A program made the translations under genes and the position numbers. The notes beneath the pieces are model-generated. The model saw only the letters and a program-made list of their open reading frames with translations. It had not been told where the DNA came from and did not search any database. 6,757 bases of DNA from Candidatus Babelota bacterium (GTDB lineage Bacteria; Babelota; Babeliae; Babelales; Vermiphilaceae): NCBI GenBank assembly GCA_013213985.1, contig JABSSP010000016.1, positions 1 to 6,757 of the forward strand, given 5' to 3'. Positions 1 through 5,872 of the stretch are shown here, piece after piece. The number at the start of each line of letters is the position of its first letter. Positions within the stretch are counted from its first letter, which is position 1.

Positions 1-692
1 CATGAGCACCCCTGGCTACACGTACGCCTGTCACAACATGCAGGTGTTTCGTAACACGTGTACAATAAACTACTTGGTAAACTCCAGGTCAAAGTTGCCT
101 GTTTATTAACCGATCTGAAATACAATTTCATGTGACCTTCTTCATCAAGATAGCCTAACTGATTTCCGCCTTCGTCAGTCAAGTGAAAAGTAACCAAATA
201 AGGAGTTCTGAATGATGTTAAATGCCTGCCAAAAAATGCTTTGTACTCTAAGCACAGTTCAACTTTTTTAATTGAACATGGTTCTATTTTATTGCAATTG
301 ATTTCTAAAAAAATCCCCCATGGCGGACAGTCTTGGTCTAGGTAGGTATCATAGGTTGCAAGCACATAAAAAGAAACCATGTTATATCTATTTGCTTTTT
401 CGGTTTCTATTAATCTCTCTAACTCTTGCTCTGATTGGCCATGACGACGCGCACAAATTTCAAGATTCGCCTCCACTACTTCGTCTGACAACCATAGAGC
501 AGTAAATGTCGCCAAAGTTCTAAGCTGATAGTTAATAGTCACACTGCGAATATACTTTTTAGGAACACACGTAAGGTCATACAACGTTGTCCCCTGATAA
601 ACGCTCTTTTTTCCCCAGTCAAAAATTCTAGAACAACCCGGAAGCAGCATAACACATGTTAACGCGAACGCTTGCCATATTTTTTGTTTCAT
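1..692 (-). CDS. Putative Cys-rich lipoprotein, C-terminal end at or beyond window edge
   Basis: Reading the minus strand from the ATG at 692-690, the frame stays open for 230 codons to the left edge. The next two bases are TG, so the stop may be TGA just outside the window or the gene may continue. The N-terminus is a textbook lipoprotein signal: MKQK, a hydrophobic stretch (residues 5-17), then lipobox LLPGC with Cys20 as the predicted lipidated residue. A GAAGG element lies 8 nt upstream of the ATG. The mature part has no motif I recognise. It contains a charged, probably helical segment (about 78-100) and an unusually Cys-rich tail (about 213-229, including ACC and two further Cys), which suggests disulphides or metal binding. 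It is divergent from the LolC/E permease gene. Predicted location is the periplasmic face of the inner or outer membrane. The lipoprotein call is firm; the function is unknown. Confidence 0.82.
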   Translation of the reverse strand, partial: MKQKIWQAFALTCVMLLPGCSRIFDWGKKSVYQGTTLYDLTCVPKKYIRSVTINYQLRTLATFTALWLSDEVVEANLEICARRHGQSEQELERLIETEKANRYNMVSFYVLATYDTYLDQDCPPWGIFLEINCNKIEPCSIKKVELCLEYKAFFGRHLTSFRTPYLVTFHLTDEGGNQLGYLDEEGHMKLYFRSVNKQATLTWSLPSSLLYTCYETPACCDRRTCSQGCS

Positions 693-738
693 CTAACCTG
701 CCTTCTTTAAGTCATATGCACATTGAATCTCTTTTAGT

Positions 739-767
739 ATCCTAAAAAAAAGCATCCTACTTTACAA
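739..767 (-). promoter_or_regulatory. Candidate sigma70-type promoter for the lipoprotein gene
   Basis: On the minus strand TTGTAA (767-762) is followed after exactly 17 nt by TAGGAT (744-739). Each hexamer matches the consensus at 4 of 6 positions. A start near 731 would leave a leader of about 40 nt before the ATG at 692. The -10 is embedded in a 6-bp palindrome (TTTTAG at 732-737, CTAAAA at 742-747) that could be an operator or chance in AT-rich DNA. For the divergent permease gene I see only a weak TATACA at 792-797 without a matching -35. This is pattern matching only. Confidence 0.35.
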
Positions 768-820
768 GCGTGCAGTAAATAACCGTTGCACTATACAGAC
801 CGAGAAAGAAATTACACACC

Positions 821-2050
821 ATGAATTACGTTTCATTAATGATGGCCTGGCGTTATCTTAGACAAACAAGCAACAAAGAAAAAACTGTTTCAAGAATGGC
901 CATGATTTGTTTTGCAGGCACACTTATTAGCACGTTTTCTTTGGCACTCGTCATTGCAATTATGAACGGTTTTGAAAAAACAACTCATCAAAAGCTACGT
1001 GGAATTCACTCGCAATTAACTATAAAATCATATATAGATGCACTTAATTTTGAAAAAATAAAACCAATTTTAAAAAAAGAATTTCCACAAGTTGCAGCAT
1101 TTGCTCCCAGCACACTTGAACAGGTTTTAATACAAAACCCAAACCTCAATAACATGAGTAATCTTATTGTACTTAAAGGTGTTGATCCACACATGGAACC
1201 ACACGTCAGCACTATAGAAACTAAAATAACATCAACACCAAAAAAATTAATAGCAACACTTGAAAACCAATCAATTGTGCTCGGTGAAAAGCTTGCTGAA
1301 TCACTTAATGTACAGATTGGACAAATGGTTAATCTACTTTTTGTGGAAGAACAAGAAGAAACAATGAACACGATTAAACTGACAAAACGACAAGCACGAA
1401 TTGGTGGAATTTTTAAAACAGGCATTGAAGAATTTGATGAAAACCTGGCGTATTGTTCGCTTGATTTTCTTAACTCACTTTTTGATAATGCTGGGGTTGG
1501 TATGATTAATCTTGAGCTTGAACCGAACGCCAATGAACAAGAAACAATTGATGCATTAAAAAAAAAAATTCATCTACAGGCATATTCATGGAAAGATTTA
1601 TACCCGGCACTTGTTTCAGCACTCAAATTAGAAAAGTATGCAATGTTTTTTATTCTGAGTCTGATCATCCTCGTTGCAAGTATGAACATCATATCGTTAT
1701 TATTTATGTACATTGTACAAAAGCAACGAGACATTGCCATTTTGCGCACACTCGGTTTGCATGAAAACTATTGTCGTCGTATTTTTTTATACATCGGGGT
1801 TGGCATTACACTACCGGCAAGCATACTCGGTTTACTCTTGGCAGCACTGGCCGCTTTTTTACTTGAACGCTATCCGTTTATAACATTGCCCGATAGTTAT
1901 TATGTATCACACTTACCAGCGCACATGGATTGGGAAATTATTGGAGCAGTTTTTTTTGTCATTACCGTAATTAGTTTCATTTCAATTTGGTTTTCTTCAC
2001 GTAAAACCACGCAGATTAGTATTTGTGATGTATTGCGAACAAGCCAATAA
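821..2050 (+). CDS. lolC: LolC/LolE-family lipoprotein-release ABC transporter permease
   Basis: This is a 409-aa inner-membrane permease of the MacB/FtsX superfamily, LolC/E branch. With the ATPase LolD such proteins extract outer-membrane lipoproteins from the inner membrane and pass them to LolA. The length is typical of the family. Family hallmarks are visible: an N-terminal AWRYLR segment, TM1 (about 26-48) ending in IAIMNGFEK, and a periplasmic domain (about 50-265). Then comes SWKDLYPAL leading into TM2 (about 272-297) with ASMNIISLLFM, then QKQRDIAILRTLG, TM3 (about 321-347), the LPDSYYVSHLPAHMDW segment and TM4 (about 372-391). The start is supported by the conserved N-terminus and a weak purine-rich GAGAAAGAA about 10 nt upstream. 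LolC, LolE and the single-subunit LolF cannot be told apart here. No lolD is adjacent. Pgk follows after 31 bp, suggesting co-transcription. Confidence 0.93.
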   Translation: MNYVSLMMAWRYLRQTSNKEKTVSRMAMICFAGTLISTFSLALVIAIMNGFEKTTHQKLRGIHSQLTIKSYIDALNFEKIKPILKKEFPQVAAFAPSTLEQVLIQNPNLNNMSNLIVLKGVDPHMEPHVSTIETKITSTPKKLIATLENQSIVLGEKLAESLNVQIGQMVNLLFVEEQEETMNTIKLTKRQARIGGIFKTGIEEFDENLAYCSLDFLNSLFDNAGVGMINLELEPNANEQETIDALKKKIHLQAYSWKDLYPALVSALKLEKYAMFFILSLIILVASMNIISLLFMYIVQKQRDIAILRTLGLHENYCRRIFLYIGVGITLPASILGLLLAALAAFLLERYPFITLPDSYYVSHLPAHMDWEIIGAVFFVITVISFISIWFSSRKTTQISICDVLRTSQ

Positions 2051-2081
2051 AAGATAAAATTAGGAAAAAAAGGAGATCCAC

Positions 2082-3257
2082 ATGTTCAACTCAAAAAACC
2101 TTAAAAATAAACGCGTATTTTTACGTGCAGACTTAAACACAAAATCAACTAACGGCGCAATAAAAAATGACCACCGATTACAAGCAATTTTGCCCACCAT
2201 TGATGAGCTCTTAAAACGTGGTGCAAAAATTATTTTAGCAACGCACGTTGATCGCCCCAAAAAACCAACTCCCGAACTTTCAACAAAAAATGTGCTAAAG
2301 TGGTTTGAAAAAAGAAAGTATGCAATTGATTTTGAACCCGATTTTAATAAAGCGCATGAAAAAAGTTTAGAAAAAAATAACACGATACTTTTACTTGAAA
2401 ACATGCGTTTTTTTCCTGGTGAACAATCGTCTGATCAAAAAGAACAAGCGAAATTTTGTGATCAATTAGCTCCACTTGCAGATTTATATGTGAACGATGC
2501 ATTTGGGCTGCTCCACAGAAATGACACATCAATAACAGATTTGCCAAAAAAATTTGATACACAAAATAGAACACTCGGACTACTGGTTAAAAAAGAACTT
2601 TTAATTTTAGGTAATTTACTGAGCAACGCACAAAAACCTTTTCTTTGCATTTTTGGTGGTGGAAAAGTATCAACTAAAATTCCACTGATGCGAAATCTAA
2701 TTTCCAAAGTTGACGCCATAGCGCTTTGCCCTGCAATTGTTTTTACTTTTTTAAAAGTACACAATAAACCTGTTGGCAAATCACTGGTAGATGAACATGC
2801 ACTTGATGATGCGCAACAAATTATTAAAGAAGCAAAAAAAAAAAATGTTTCGCTTTTGTTTCCAACAGATTATTTAGTCTCGAAAAACAAAATCGGCAAC
2901 CCACTTATTGTTGCACAAGCTGATAATTTTCCTCACGATGCAATTGGAGTATCCATTGGTCCTGAAACGGCTCAACACTACACAACAAAAATAAAAGAAG
3001 CGAAAACAATTTTTTATAATGGGTTGAGCGGGTTTCATGATCAACCAGAATCCTTACAAGAAATCGCAAAACTCTTTAAAGCAATGAACGAATCAAAAGG
3101 AACAACAATTATTGCGGGAGGAGATTCTGTTGCTATAGCACAGCAACTGGGATTTGATAAAAATATCAGCCATCTTTCAACCGGCGGAGGGTCAGTAATG
3201 GCCTACTTGAGTGGAAAAGAACTTCCTGGACTTGTTGCATTTACACAACACACTTAA
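2082..3257 (+). CDS. pgk: Phosphoglycerate kinase (diverged)
   Basis: This is a 391-aa enzyme of normal family length. It catalyses 1,3-bisphosphoglycerate + ADP = 3-phosphoglycerate + ATP in cytoplasmic glycolysis/gluconeogenesis. N-domain substrate-binding motifs are present: RADLN (D17, N19), DHRL (R32), THVDRP (H55, R58), LLENMRF (R109) and NDAFGLLHR (R146). C-domain nucleotide motifs are also recognisable: FGGGKVSTK (K195, K199), IGPET, AGGDS (D348), STGGG (366-370) and the LPG near the C-terminus. Several usually strict motifs are altered: SHLGRP to THVDRP, the GGAM(A)YTF-type segment to CPAIVFTF (216-223), and WNGPxGVFE to YNGLSGFHD (312-320), which puts Asp where the nucleotide-ribose-contacting Glu normally sits. 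The basic and Asp catalytic residues remain, so activity is likely. A strong AAGGAG at 2070-2075, 6 nt from the ATG, fixes the start. No gap or tpi is adjacent; the upstream partner is the LolC/E gene. Confidence 0.95.
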   Translation: MFNSKNLKNKRVFLRADLNTKSTNGAIKNDHRLQAILPTIDELLKRGAKIILATHVDRPKKPTPELSTKNVLKWFEKRKYAIDFEPDFNKAHEKSLEKNNTILLLENMRFFPGEQSSDQKEQAKFCDQLAPLADLYVNDAFGLLHRNDTSITDLPKKFDTQNRTLGLLVKKELLILGNLLSNAQKPFLCIFGGGKVSTKIPLMRNLISKVDAIALCPAIVFTFLKVHNKPVGKSLVDEHALDDAQQIIKEAKKKNVSLLFPTDYLVSKNKIGNPLIVAQADNFPHDAIGVSIGPETAQHYTTKIKEAKTIFYNGLSGFHDQPESLQEIAKLFKAMNESKGTTIIAGGDSVAIAQQLGFDKNISHLSTGGGSVMAYLSGKELPGLVAFTQHT

Positions 3258-3778
3258 AAAATAGGACATAATCCTAACAAGCAGCTACCTTCTAAAAAGT
3301 AAAAATCATCGCCATCAGTAGGCTTTTCATACACCAAAAACCCATGGTTGTCATGTTTTGAATGCCACGTACAATATGAAAAATCACTAAAATCAAGACC
3401 ATGTGCTATTTCGTCAACAATGTCTTTGTCTGCTCGATCACTTTTTGCAATACTACAAAGAGACAAATTTTTGACTTGTTGATTAAAAGGAGAACCTTGC
3501 ATGTGCGTGCTAAATCGCTCTGGCTCGTCCCAAATAGAACCTTCGGTCACATACGCTTCAGCCTTGCTGTACCCCGTAATACCCTTAACACAATCAAAAT
3601 CAGGATTATCTACAAAATAGGCTGCCTTTTGCAGATCGAAACAATTTTGATCACACAAGTCATGCAAAACAAATTCACTTGCATTAGGTGTTCCATGAAG
3701 ACGCAATATATGTTTAGGTAAATGGCAAAGCTGCTGCAATATCCGATGTCGTTTTTTTAATAATTTTCTTTCATCCAC
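3254..3778 (-). CDS. Hypothetical protein, 174 aa, Cys-rich
   Basis: I do not recognise this protein. It starts at GTG (3778-3776). That start is chosen because CTCCTT at 3785-3790 is AAGGAG on the coding strand with an ideal 6-nt spacer. An ATG at 3774-3772 is in another frame. The protein has a basic, probably helical N-terminus (about 1-27, KLLKKRHRILQQLCHLPKHILRLHG) and no signal peptide or membrane segment, so it is probably cytoplasmic. Eight Cys (18, 42, 46, 63, 108, 136, 166, 171) and several His are spread along it, including an LCDQNC pair (41-46) and a WHSKHDNH stretch (138-145), which could bind metal. The aromatic/acidic segment 155-165 is followed by a hydrophobic C-terminus. 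The stop overlaps the pgk stop by 4 bp in convergent orientation. The antisense plus frame inside it (3401-3721) has no ribosome binding site and looks like a shadow. Confidence 0.8.
   Translation of the reverse strand: MDERKLLKKRHRILQQLCHLPKHILRLHGTPNASEFVLHDLCDQNCFDLQKAAYFVDNPDFDCVKGITGYSKAEAYVTEGSIWDEPERFSTHMQGSPFNQQVKNLSLCSIAKSDRADKDIVDEIAHGLDFSDFSYCTWHSKHDNHGFLVYEKPTDGDDFYFLEGSCLLGLCPIF
3256..3276 (-). terminator. Weak intrinsic-terminator-like hairpin at the 3' end of the 174-aa gene
   Basis: Read on the minus strand, TAGGA (3276-3272), a 5-nt loop and TCCTA (3266-3262) form a 5-bp stem followed at once by six T residues (3261-3256) that include part of the TAA stop codon. The order stem then U-run is right for ending the minus-strand transcript. 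The stem is short with only two G-C pairs, so it may be weak or fortuitous. In the plus direction there is no U-run after the stem, so it would not stop pgk transcription. Confidence 0.35.
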
Positions 3779-3784
3779 GGCACT

Positions 3785-3790
3785 CTCCTT
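3785..3790 (-). promoter_or_regulatory. Ribosome binding site deciding a GTG start
   Basis: CTCCTT on the plus strand reads AAGGAG on the minus strand. It sits 6 nt before GTG at 3778-3776, which favours that codon as the start of the 174-aa gene. Confidence 0.75.
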
Positions 3791-3808
3791 CTTTTGCTAC
3801 CGGGCTTA

Positions 3809-3967
3809 ATGCCCACACAATATAGTTTGATAACCACAACGCACATACCAGATGAATTCAAGTCCCTAACCCCCGAACCCTATTATAAGTCTATGGTAGC
3901 AGTAGCACGCAAAATAAATCAACACCTCTATTGGAATAACAAAAATAATGGCACCTATATAACATAA
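3809..3967 (+). CDS. Doubtful 52-codon ORF, possible remnant
   Basis: ATG at 3809 to TAA at 3965-3967 gives 52 codons. The composition looks protein-like, with a PDEFKSLTPEPYY segment and a helical VAVARKINQHLYW segment. There is no Shine-Dalgarno sequence before it, and the frame is open upstream into the antisense of the 174-aa gene, so the start is arbitrary. It could be a decayed gene fragment, a real small protein or chance. I do not recognise it. Confidence 0.15.
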   Translation: MPTQYSLITTTHIPDEFKSLTPEPYYKSMVAVARKINQHLYWNNKNNGTYIT

Positions 3968-4008
3968 CTGAGAAAGAATCTTACCCACACAGCACAAACA
4001 TCAGAAAA

Positions 4009-4037
4009 TTGCACGTAATGAAAAAAAAATTTATGAT
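4009..4037 (+). promoter_or_regulatory. Candidate promoter for the kinase-like gene
   Basis: TTGCAC (4009-4014, three consensus matches) and TATGAT (4032-4037, five matches) are separated by 17 nt, 45 nt before the GTG start at 4083. A perfect TATAAT also occurs at 4060-4065 but has no good -35 and is very close to the start codon. These are pattern matches in AT-rich DNA, so the evidence is weak. Confidence 0.3.
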
Positions 4038-4082
4038 AAATCATAGTAATTCCCAACTTTATAATTTAATTTAATGTAGGCA

Positions 4083-5153
4083 GTGAAAAAGATAATGTAT
4101 CGATGGATATTTTTAATAATAACGGTTTGTGTTCTAAGTAATACGTGTCTGAATTTGGCTCGCAGTCCATTTAGAAGACCCGATTCACTTACTCCCATGA
4201 TAAAAGTAAAATGGGCTCATCAAAATAAAGAATATACCTTACGCCATTCGCACCTTGAGGAATATCCCTTTTTTAAATTGTATGATCCCGAATTTTTAAA
4301 GAAGCATGCAATACCTTTAAAAGAAAAAATTTCATATCGTCATGATCCTGATCGATCAGTGTCGGGGAAAAAACTTGTATCCCTTATAAAAAAAGTAATC
4401 CAAGAAATAAAACAACAAAAAAAGGAATTCACTCATTTTACCGTTTTACAAGATAAAGATTTTAATTCCAGAGAATCGCACGGACTTATTGTTTTGAAGT
4501 TCAAGCAACATCCTTTTGTCGTCAAATTGTTTCTTGAAACACCAAAAAGTTTTGTACAACCCTTTGATAAGGGTTTCGACCCAATCTTTTTCTTTTTTAT
4601 GGCCGGCGGCGTTACCCGTCACTTAAGTGGCTTTACCCGCATCAAAAATCTACAGCTGGTAAAACAAAAAATAGAAAGTGATCCTTATTGGTCGTCCAAG
4701 ATAACACTCCCACGAAAATGGTTTTGGGCACCACCAAGAAATAATACGATGGAAATAGTAGGAACAAACCTGGGAGAACAAGAAACTCAACATATCAATA
4801 TTCCAGGAGTTTACTGCATTATCGCAGATGAAATTAAATCAGAGCGAACATTTTCCCTTTCTAACAGTGAAGAACGCACTACCGCACTTACCTTATGCAA
4901 TTATTTAGGACAATTAATCGATGCACATATTAGCAACTTTATGCTAGAAAAAGACACCGGCAAAATTGCTATCGTAGACACCGAACATTTCCCCACCATC
5001 GTAGGCCTCAAAGGTCCTATTAATTTTACAAGTGATTTTCATTGGTATACCACACTTATGCAACAATGCGTTGAGCAAATGTATTGCAGAACAAAAAAGG
5101 ACCGCCGAGACGCACAATTTGGCAAAAAACCGCGGCTAAAGTTAACAGCATAA
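4083..5153 (+). CDS. Exported protein with predicted kinase-like fold
   Basis: This 356-aa protein has an N-terminal hydrophobic segment after MKKIMYR (about residues 8-24) that looks like a signal peptide or anchor. I do not recognise the family by name. The C-terminal half shows, in order, elements expected of a protein-kinase-like or PI3/4-kinase-like fold. These are a beta strand with Lys (FVVKLF, K148), a hinge-like stretch (VYCIIADEI, 243-251), a loop D280-A-H-I-S-N285-F-M-L, and TGKIAIVDTE (292-301), where D299 would be the metal-binding Asp. The spacing recalls the DRHxxN...DFG arrangement of PI-kinases and HipA-like enzymes, with DTE in place of DFG. No glycine-rich loop is obvious. 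The segment AGGVTRHLSGFTRIKN (174-189) could be a family-specific motif. The start is uncertain: GTG at 4083 gives a basic n-region, while ATG at 4095 is possible; neither has a clear ribosome binding site. Gene reality is firm; the kinase assignment is inference. Confidence 0.85.
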   Translation: MKKIMYRWIFLIITVCVLSNTCLNLARSPFRRPDSLTPMIKVKWAHQNKEYTLRHSHLEEYPFFKLYDPEFLKKHAIPLKEKISYRHDPDRSVSGKKLVSLIKKVIQEIKQQKKEFTHFTVLQDKDFNSRESHGLIVLKFKQHPFVVKLFLETPKSFVQPFDKGFDPIFFFFMAGGVTRHLSGFTRIKNLQLVKQKIESDPYWSSKITLPRKWFWAPPRNNTMEIVGTNLGEQETQHINIPGVYCIIADEIKSERTFSLSNSEERTTALTLCNYLGQLIDAHISNFMLEKDTGKIAIVDTEHFPTIVGLKGPINFTSDFHWYTTLMQQCVEQMYCRTKKDRRDAQFGKKPRLKLTA

Positions 5154-5300
5154 GAATAAATTTCCAGCATTTTTGCACCAATATACTTATTTCATTTGAC
5201 AAAAACATTTTTATCTTTACCTACTTACGTAGGGTTTAGCATGAAGTTAAAGTTGTTAAGCAGCGTTTAACCTTACAAAAAAAGCAGCAGAGGAAATTTT

Positions 5301-5393
5301 ATGAAAAAAAATTCTTTAAGATTTATGTCAAGTCAAAGTCGCTTTAGAAACTCTATTACGGCAATTTTTCAAACAATAAATCCAATCAATTAG
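5301..5393 (+). CDS. Possible 30-aa small protein
   Basis: ATG at 5301 to TAG at 5391-5393. AGAGGA at 5289-5294 lies exactly 6 nt upstream, a better ribosome binding site than those of either flanking large gene. The peptide begins MKKNS, is basic (Arg/Lys/Ser-rich) and has no transmembrane segment; the middle is RFMSSQSRFRNS. It could be a leader peptide, a small protein, or the surviving 5' end of a lost gene whose start region resembled that of the next gene. No homologue is recognised. Translation is plausible; function is unknown. Confidence 0.3.
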   Translation: MKKNSLRFMSSQSRFRNSITAIFQTINPIN

Positions 5394-5446
5394 AACATTT
5401 TTTATATACATTATTGCATGAGCAAAATCATGCAATCAATTAAAAC
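5383..5446 (+). repeat. Direct repeat CAATCAATTA(G/A)AAC, two copies 50 bp apart
   Basis: Copy one is at 5383-5396 and overlaps the stop of the 30-codon ORF; copy two is at 5433-5446. They agree at 13 of 14 positions. The second copy begins inside the right arm of the hairpin at 5413-5436. They could be paired binding sites or traces of a small duplication; AT-rich chance similarity is not excluded. Confidence 0.4.
5413..5436. promoter_or_regulatory. 9-bp perfect inverted repeat upstream of the AAA gene
   Basis: ATTGCATGA (5413-5421), a 6-nt loop (GCAAAA) and TCATGCAAT (5428-5436) form a perfect stem ending 25 nt before the ATG at 5462. No U-run follows on either strand, so it is not a standard terminator. 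It may be an operator for a dimeric regulator or an mRNA leader hairpin. Confidence 0.4.
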
Positions 5447-5461
5447 AAATAGGTAATTTTT

Positions 5462-5872
5462 ATGAATATACAAAAAACTTTTTTAATACTGTCATTATGT
5501 TTAATTTCACAGACTTTTTATGGCCACGAAACGCCAGTAAGAAACAGCAATGAAGATGAAGAACAATACATTCAAAAAAAATATGCCGAGTCTCAAGAAT
5601 TGTACAAACAAACTATACAAAGGCAACAAATCAATAATAAAGAAATGAGCAGAGAAGAAAAAATTCAGGCAAAAATAGATGCTATCCGTTACAATCAAAA
5701 CCAAATAAAAAATCTACCCGAACACAGTAAATATTTTATTAAGCCTAAATCTAAACTTTTAAAAAGATTGTTTAAAAAAGTTGATGAATTTAATAAGAAG
5801 AAAATAACTACACTTCCAAAAACTGTTACATTAAAGGCCCTCCGGGATCAGGAAAAACGAGTATTGGAATAG
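5462..5872 (+). CDS. N-terminal part of a frameshifted AAA ATPase with signal-like start
   Basis: The frame opens at ATG 5462 (TAGG 8 nt upstream) and reads 136 codons to TAG at 5870-5872. Residues 4-20 are hydrophobic after MNIQK and end in TFYGHE, which resembles a cleavable signal peptide. Residues 29-83 are highly charged, Glu/Lys/Gln-rich and probably helical or coiled-coil (DEEQYIQKKYAES, SREEKIQAKIDAI). The segment KRLFKKVDEFNKK...LPKTVTL (101-124) looks like the lead-in to an AAA module, in which such a strand runs straight into the Walker A loop. After L124 (codon 5831-5833) this frame yields an out-of-frame tail of 12 residues and stops, while GPPGSGKT continues in the -1 frame. The true product is therefore very likely the fused protein with the downstream AAA domain. 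The short ORF alone has no recognised function. Confidence 0.7.
   Translation: MNIQKTFLILSLCLISQTFYGHETPVRNSNEDEEQYIQKKYAESQELYKQTIQRQQINNKEMSREEKIQAKIDAIRYNQNQIKNLPEHSKYFIKPKSKLLKRLFKKVDEFNKKKITTLPKTVTLKALRDQEKRVLE

Larger units (their letters stand above)
3779..4082. other. 304-bp divergent intergenic region
   Basis: This region lies between the minus-strand 174-aa gene and the plus-strand kinase-like gene, so it should hold both promoters. The left part (3779-3970) is less A/T-dominated and carries a 52-codon open frame of doubtful reality. The right part (3970-4082) is very AT-rich with promoter-like hexamers (TTGCAC/TATGAT at 4009-4037 and a lone TATAAT at 4060-4065). I see no RNA gene, terminator hairpin or repeat in it. 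Confidence 0.6.
5154..5461. other. 308-bp intergenic region between the two exported-protein genes
   Basis: Very AT-rich. It contains a perfect -35-like TTGACA (5196-5201) without a convincing -10, a short palindrome CCTAC-TTAC-GTAGG (5220-5233), a 30-codon ORF with a strong ribosome binding site (5301-5393), a 14-bp imperfect direct repeat and a 9-bp perfect hairpin just before the AAA gene. No hairpin with a U-run was seen after the kinase-like gene, so read-through into the AAA gene is possible. Confidence 0.6.

Noticed and set aside
320..505. 61-codon plus-strand open frame
   Set aside because: It lies antisense inside the lipoprotein gene, has no ribosome binding site and encodes an implausible mix; treated as a shadow.
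1006..1533. 175-codon minus-strand frame inside the permease gene
   Set aside because: The Ser/Cys/Phe-rich product is typical of the antisense of an AT-rich gene; the plus-strand frame has clear LolC/E motifs.
2060..2779. Three overlapping minus-strand frames inside pgk
   Set aside because: All lie antisense to recognised PGK motifs, with low-complexity Ser/Phe-rich products.
3401..3721. 106-codon plus-strand frame opposite the 174-aa gene
   Set aside because: It has no ribosome binding site, while the opposite strand has AAGGAG with ideal spacing and a more protein-like sequence.
4018..4074. 18-codon ORF beginning ATGAAAAAAAAATTT
   Set aside because: Too short, with no ribosome binding site, and it overlaps promoter-like hexamers; a chance reading of poly-A/T DNA.
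5196..5201. Perfect TTGACA as a promoter for the AAA gene
   Set aside because: No acceptable -10 hexamer lies 16-18 nt downstream, and the site is over 250 nt from the ATG.
5507..5704. 65-codon minus-strand frame
   Set aside because: The Phe/Leu-rich product is the antisense of a Lys/Glu/Gln-rich coding region.
5831..5846. Programmed -1 frameshift signal
   Set aside because: There is only an A-AAG tetramer with no slippery heptamer, no upstream stimulator and only a 3-bp palindrome downstream; an indel explains the data more simply.
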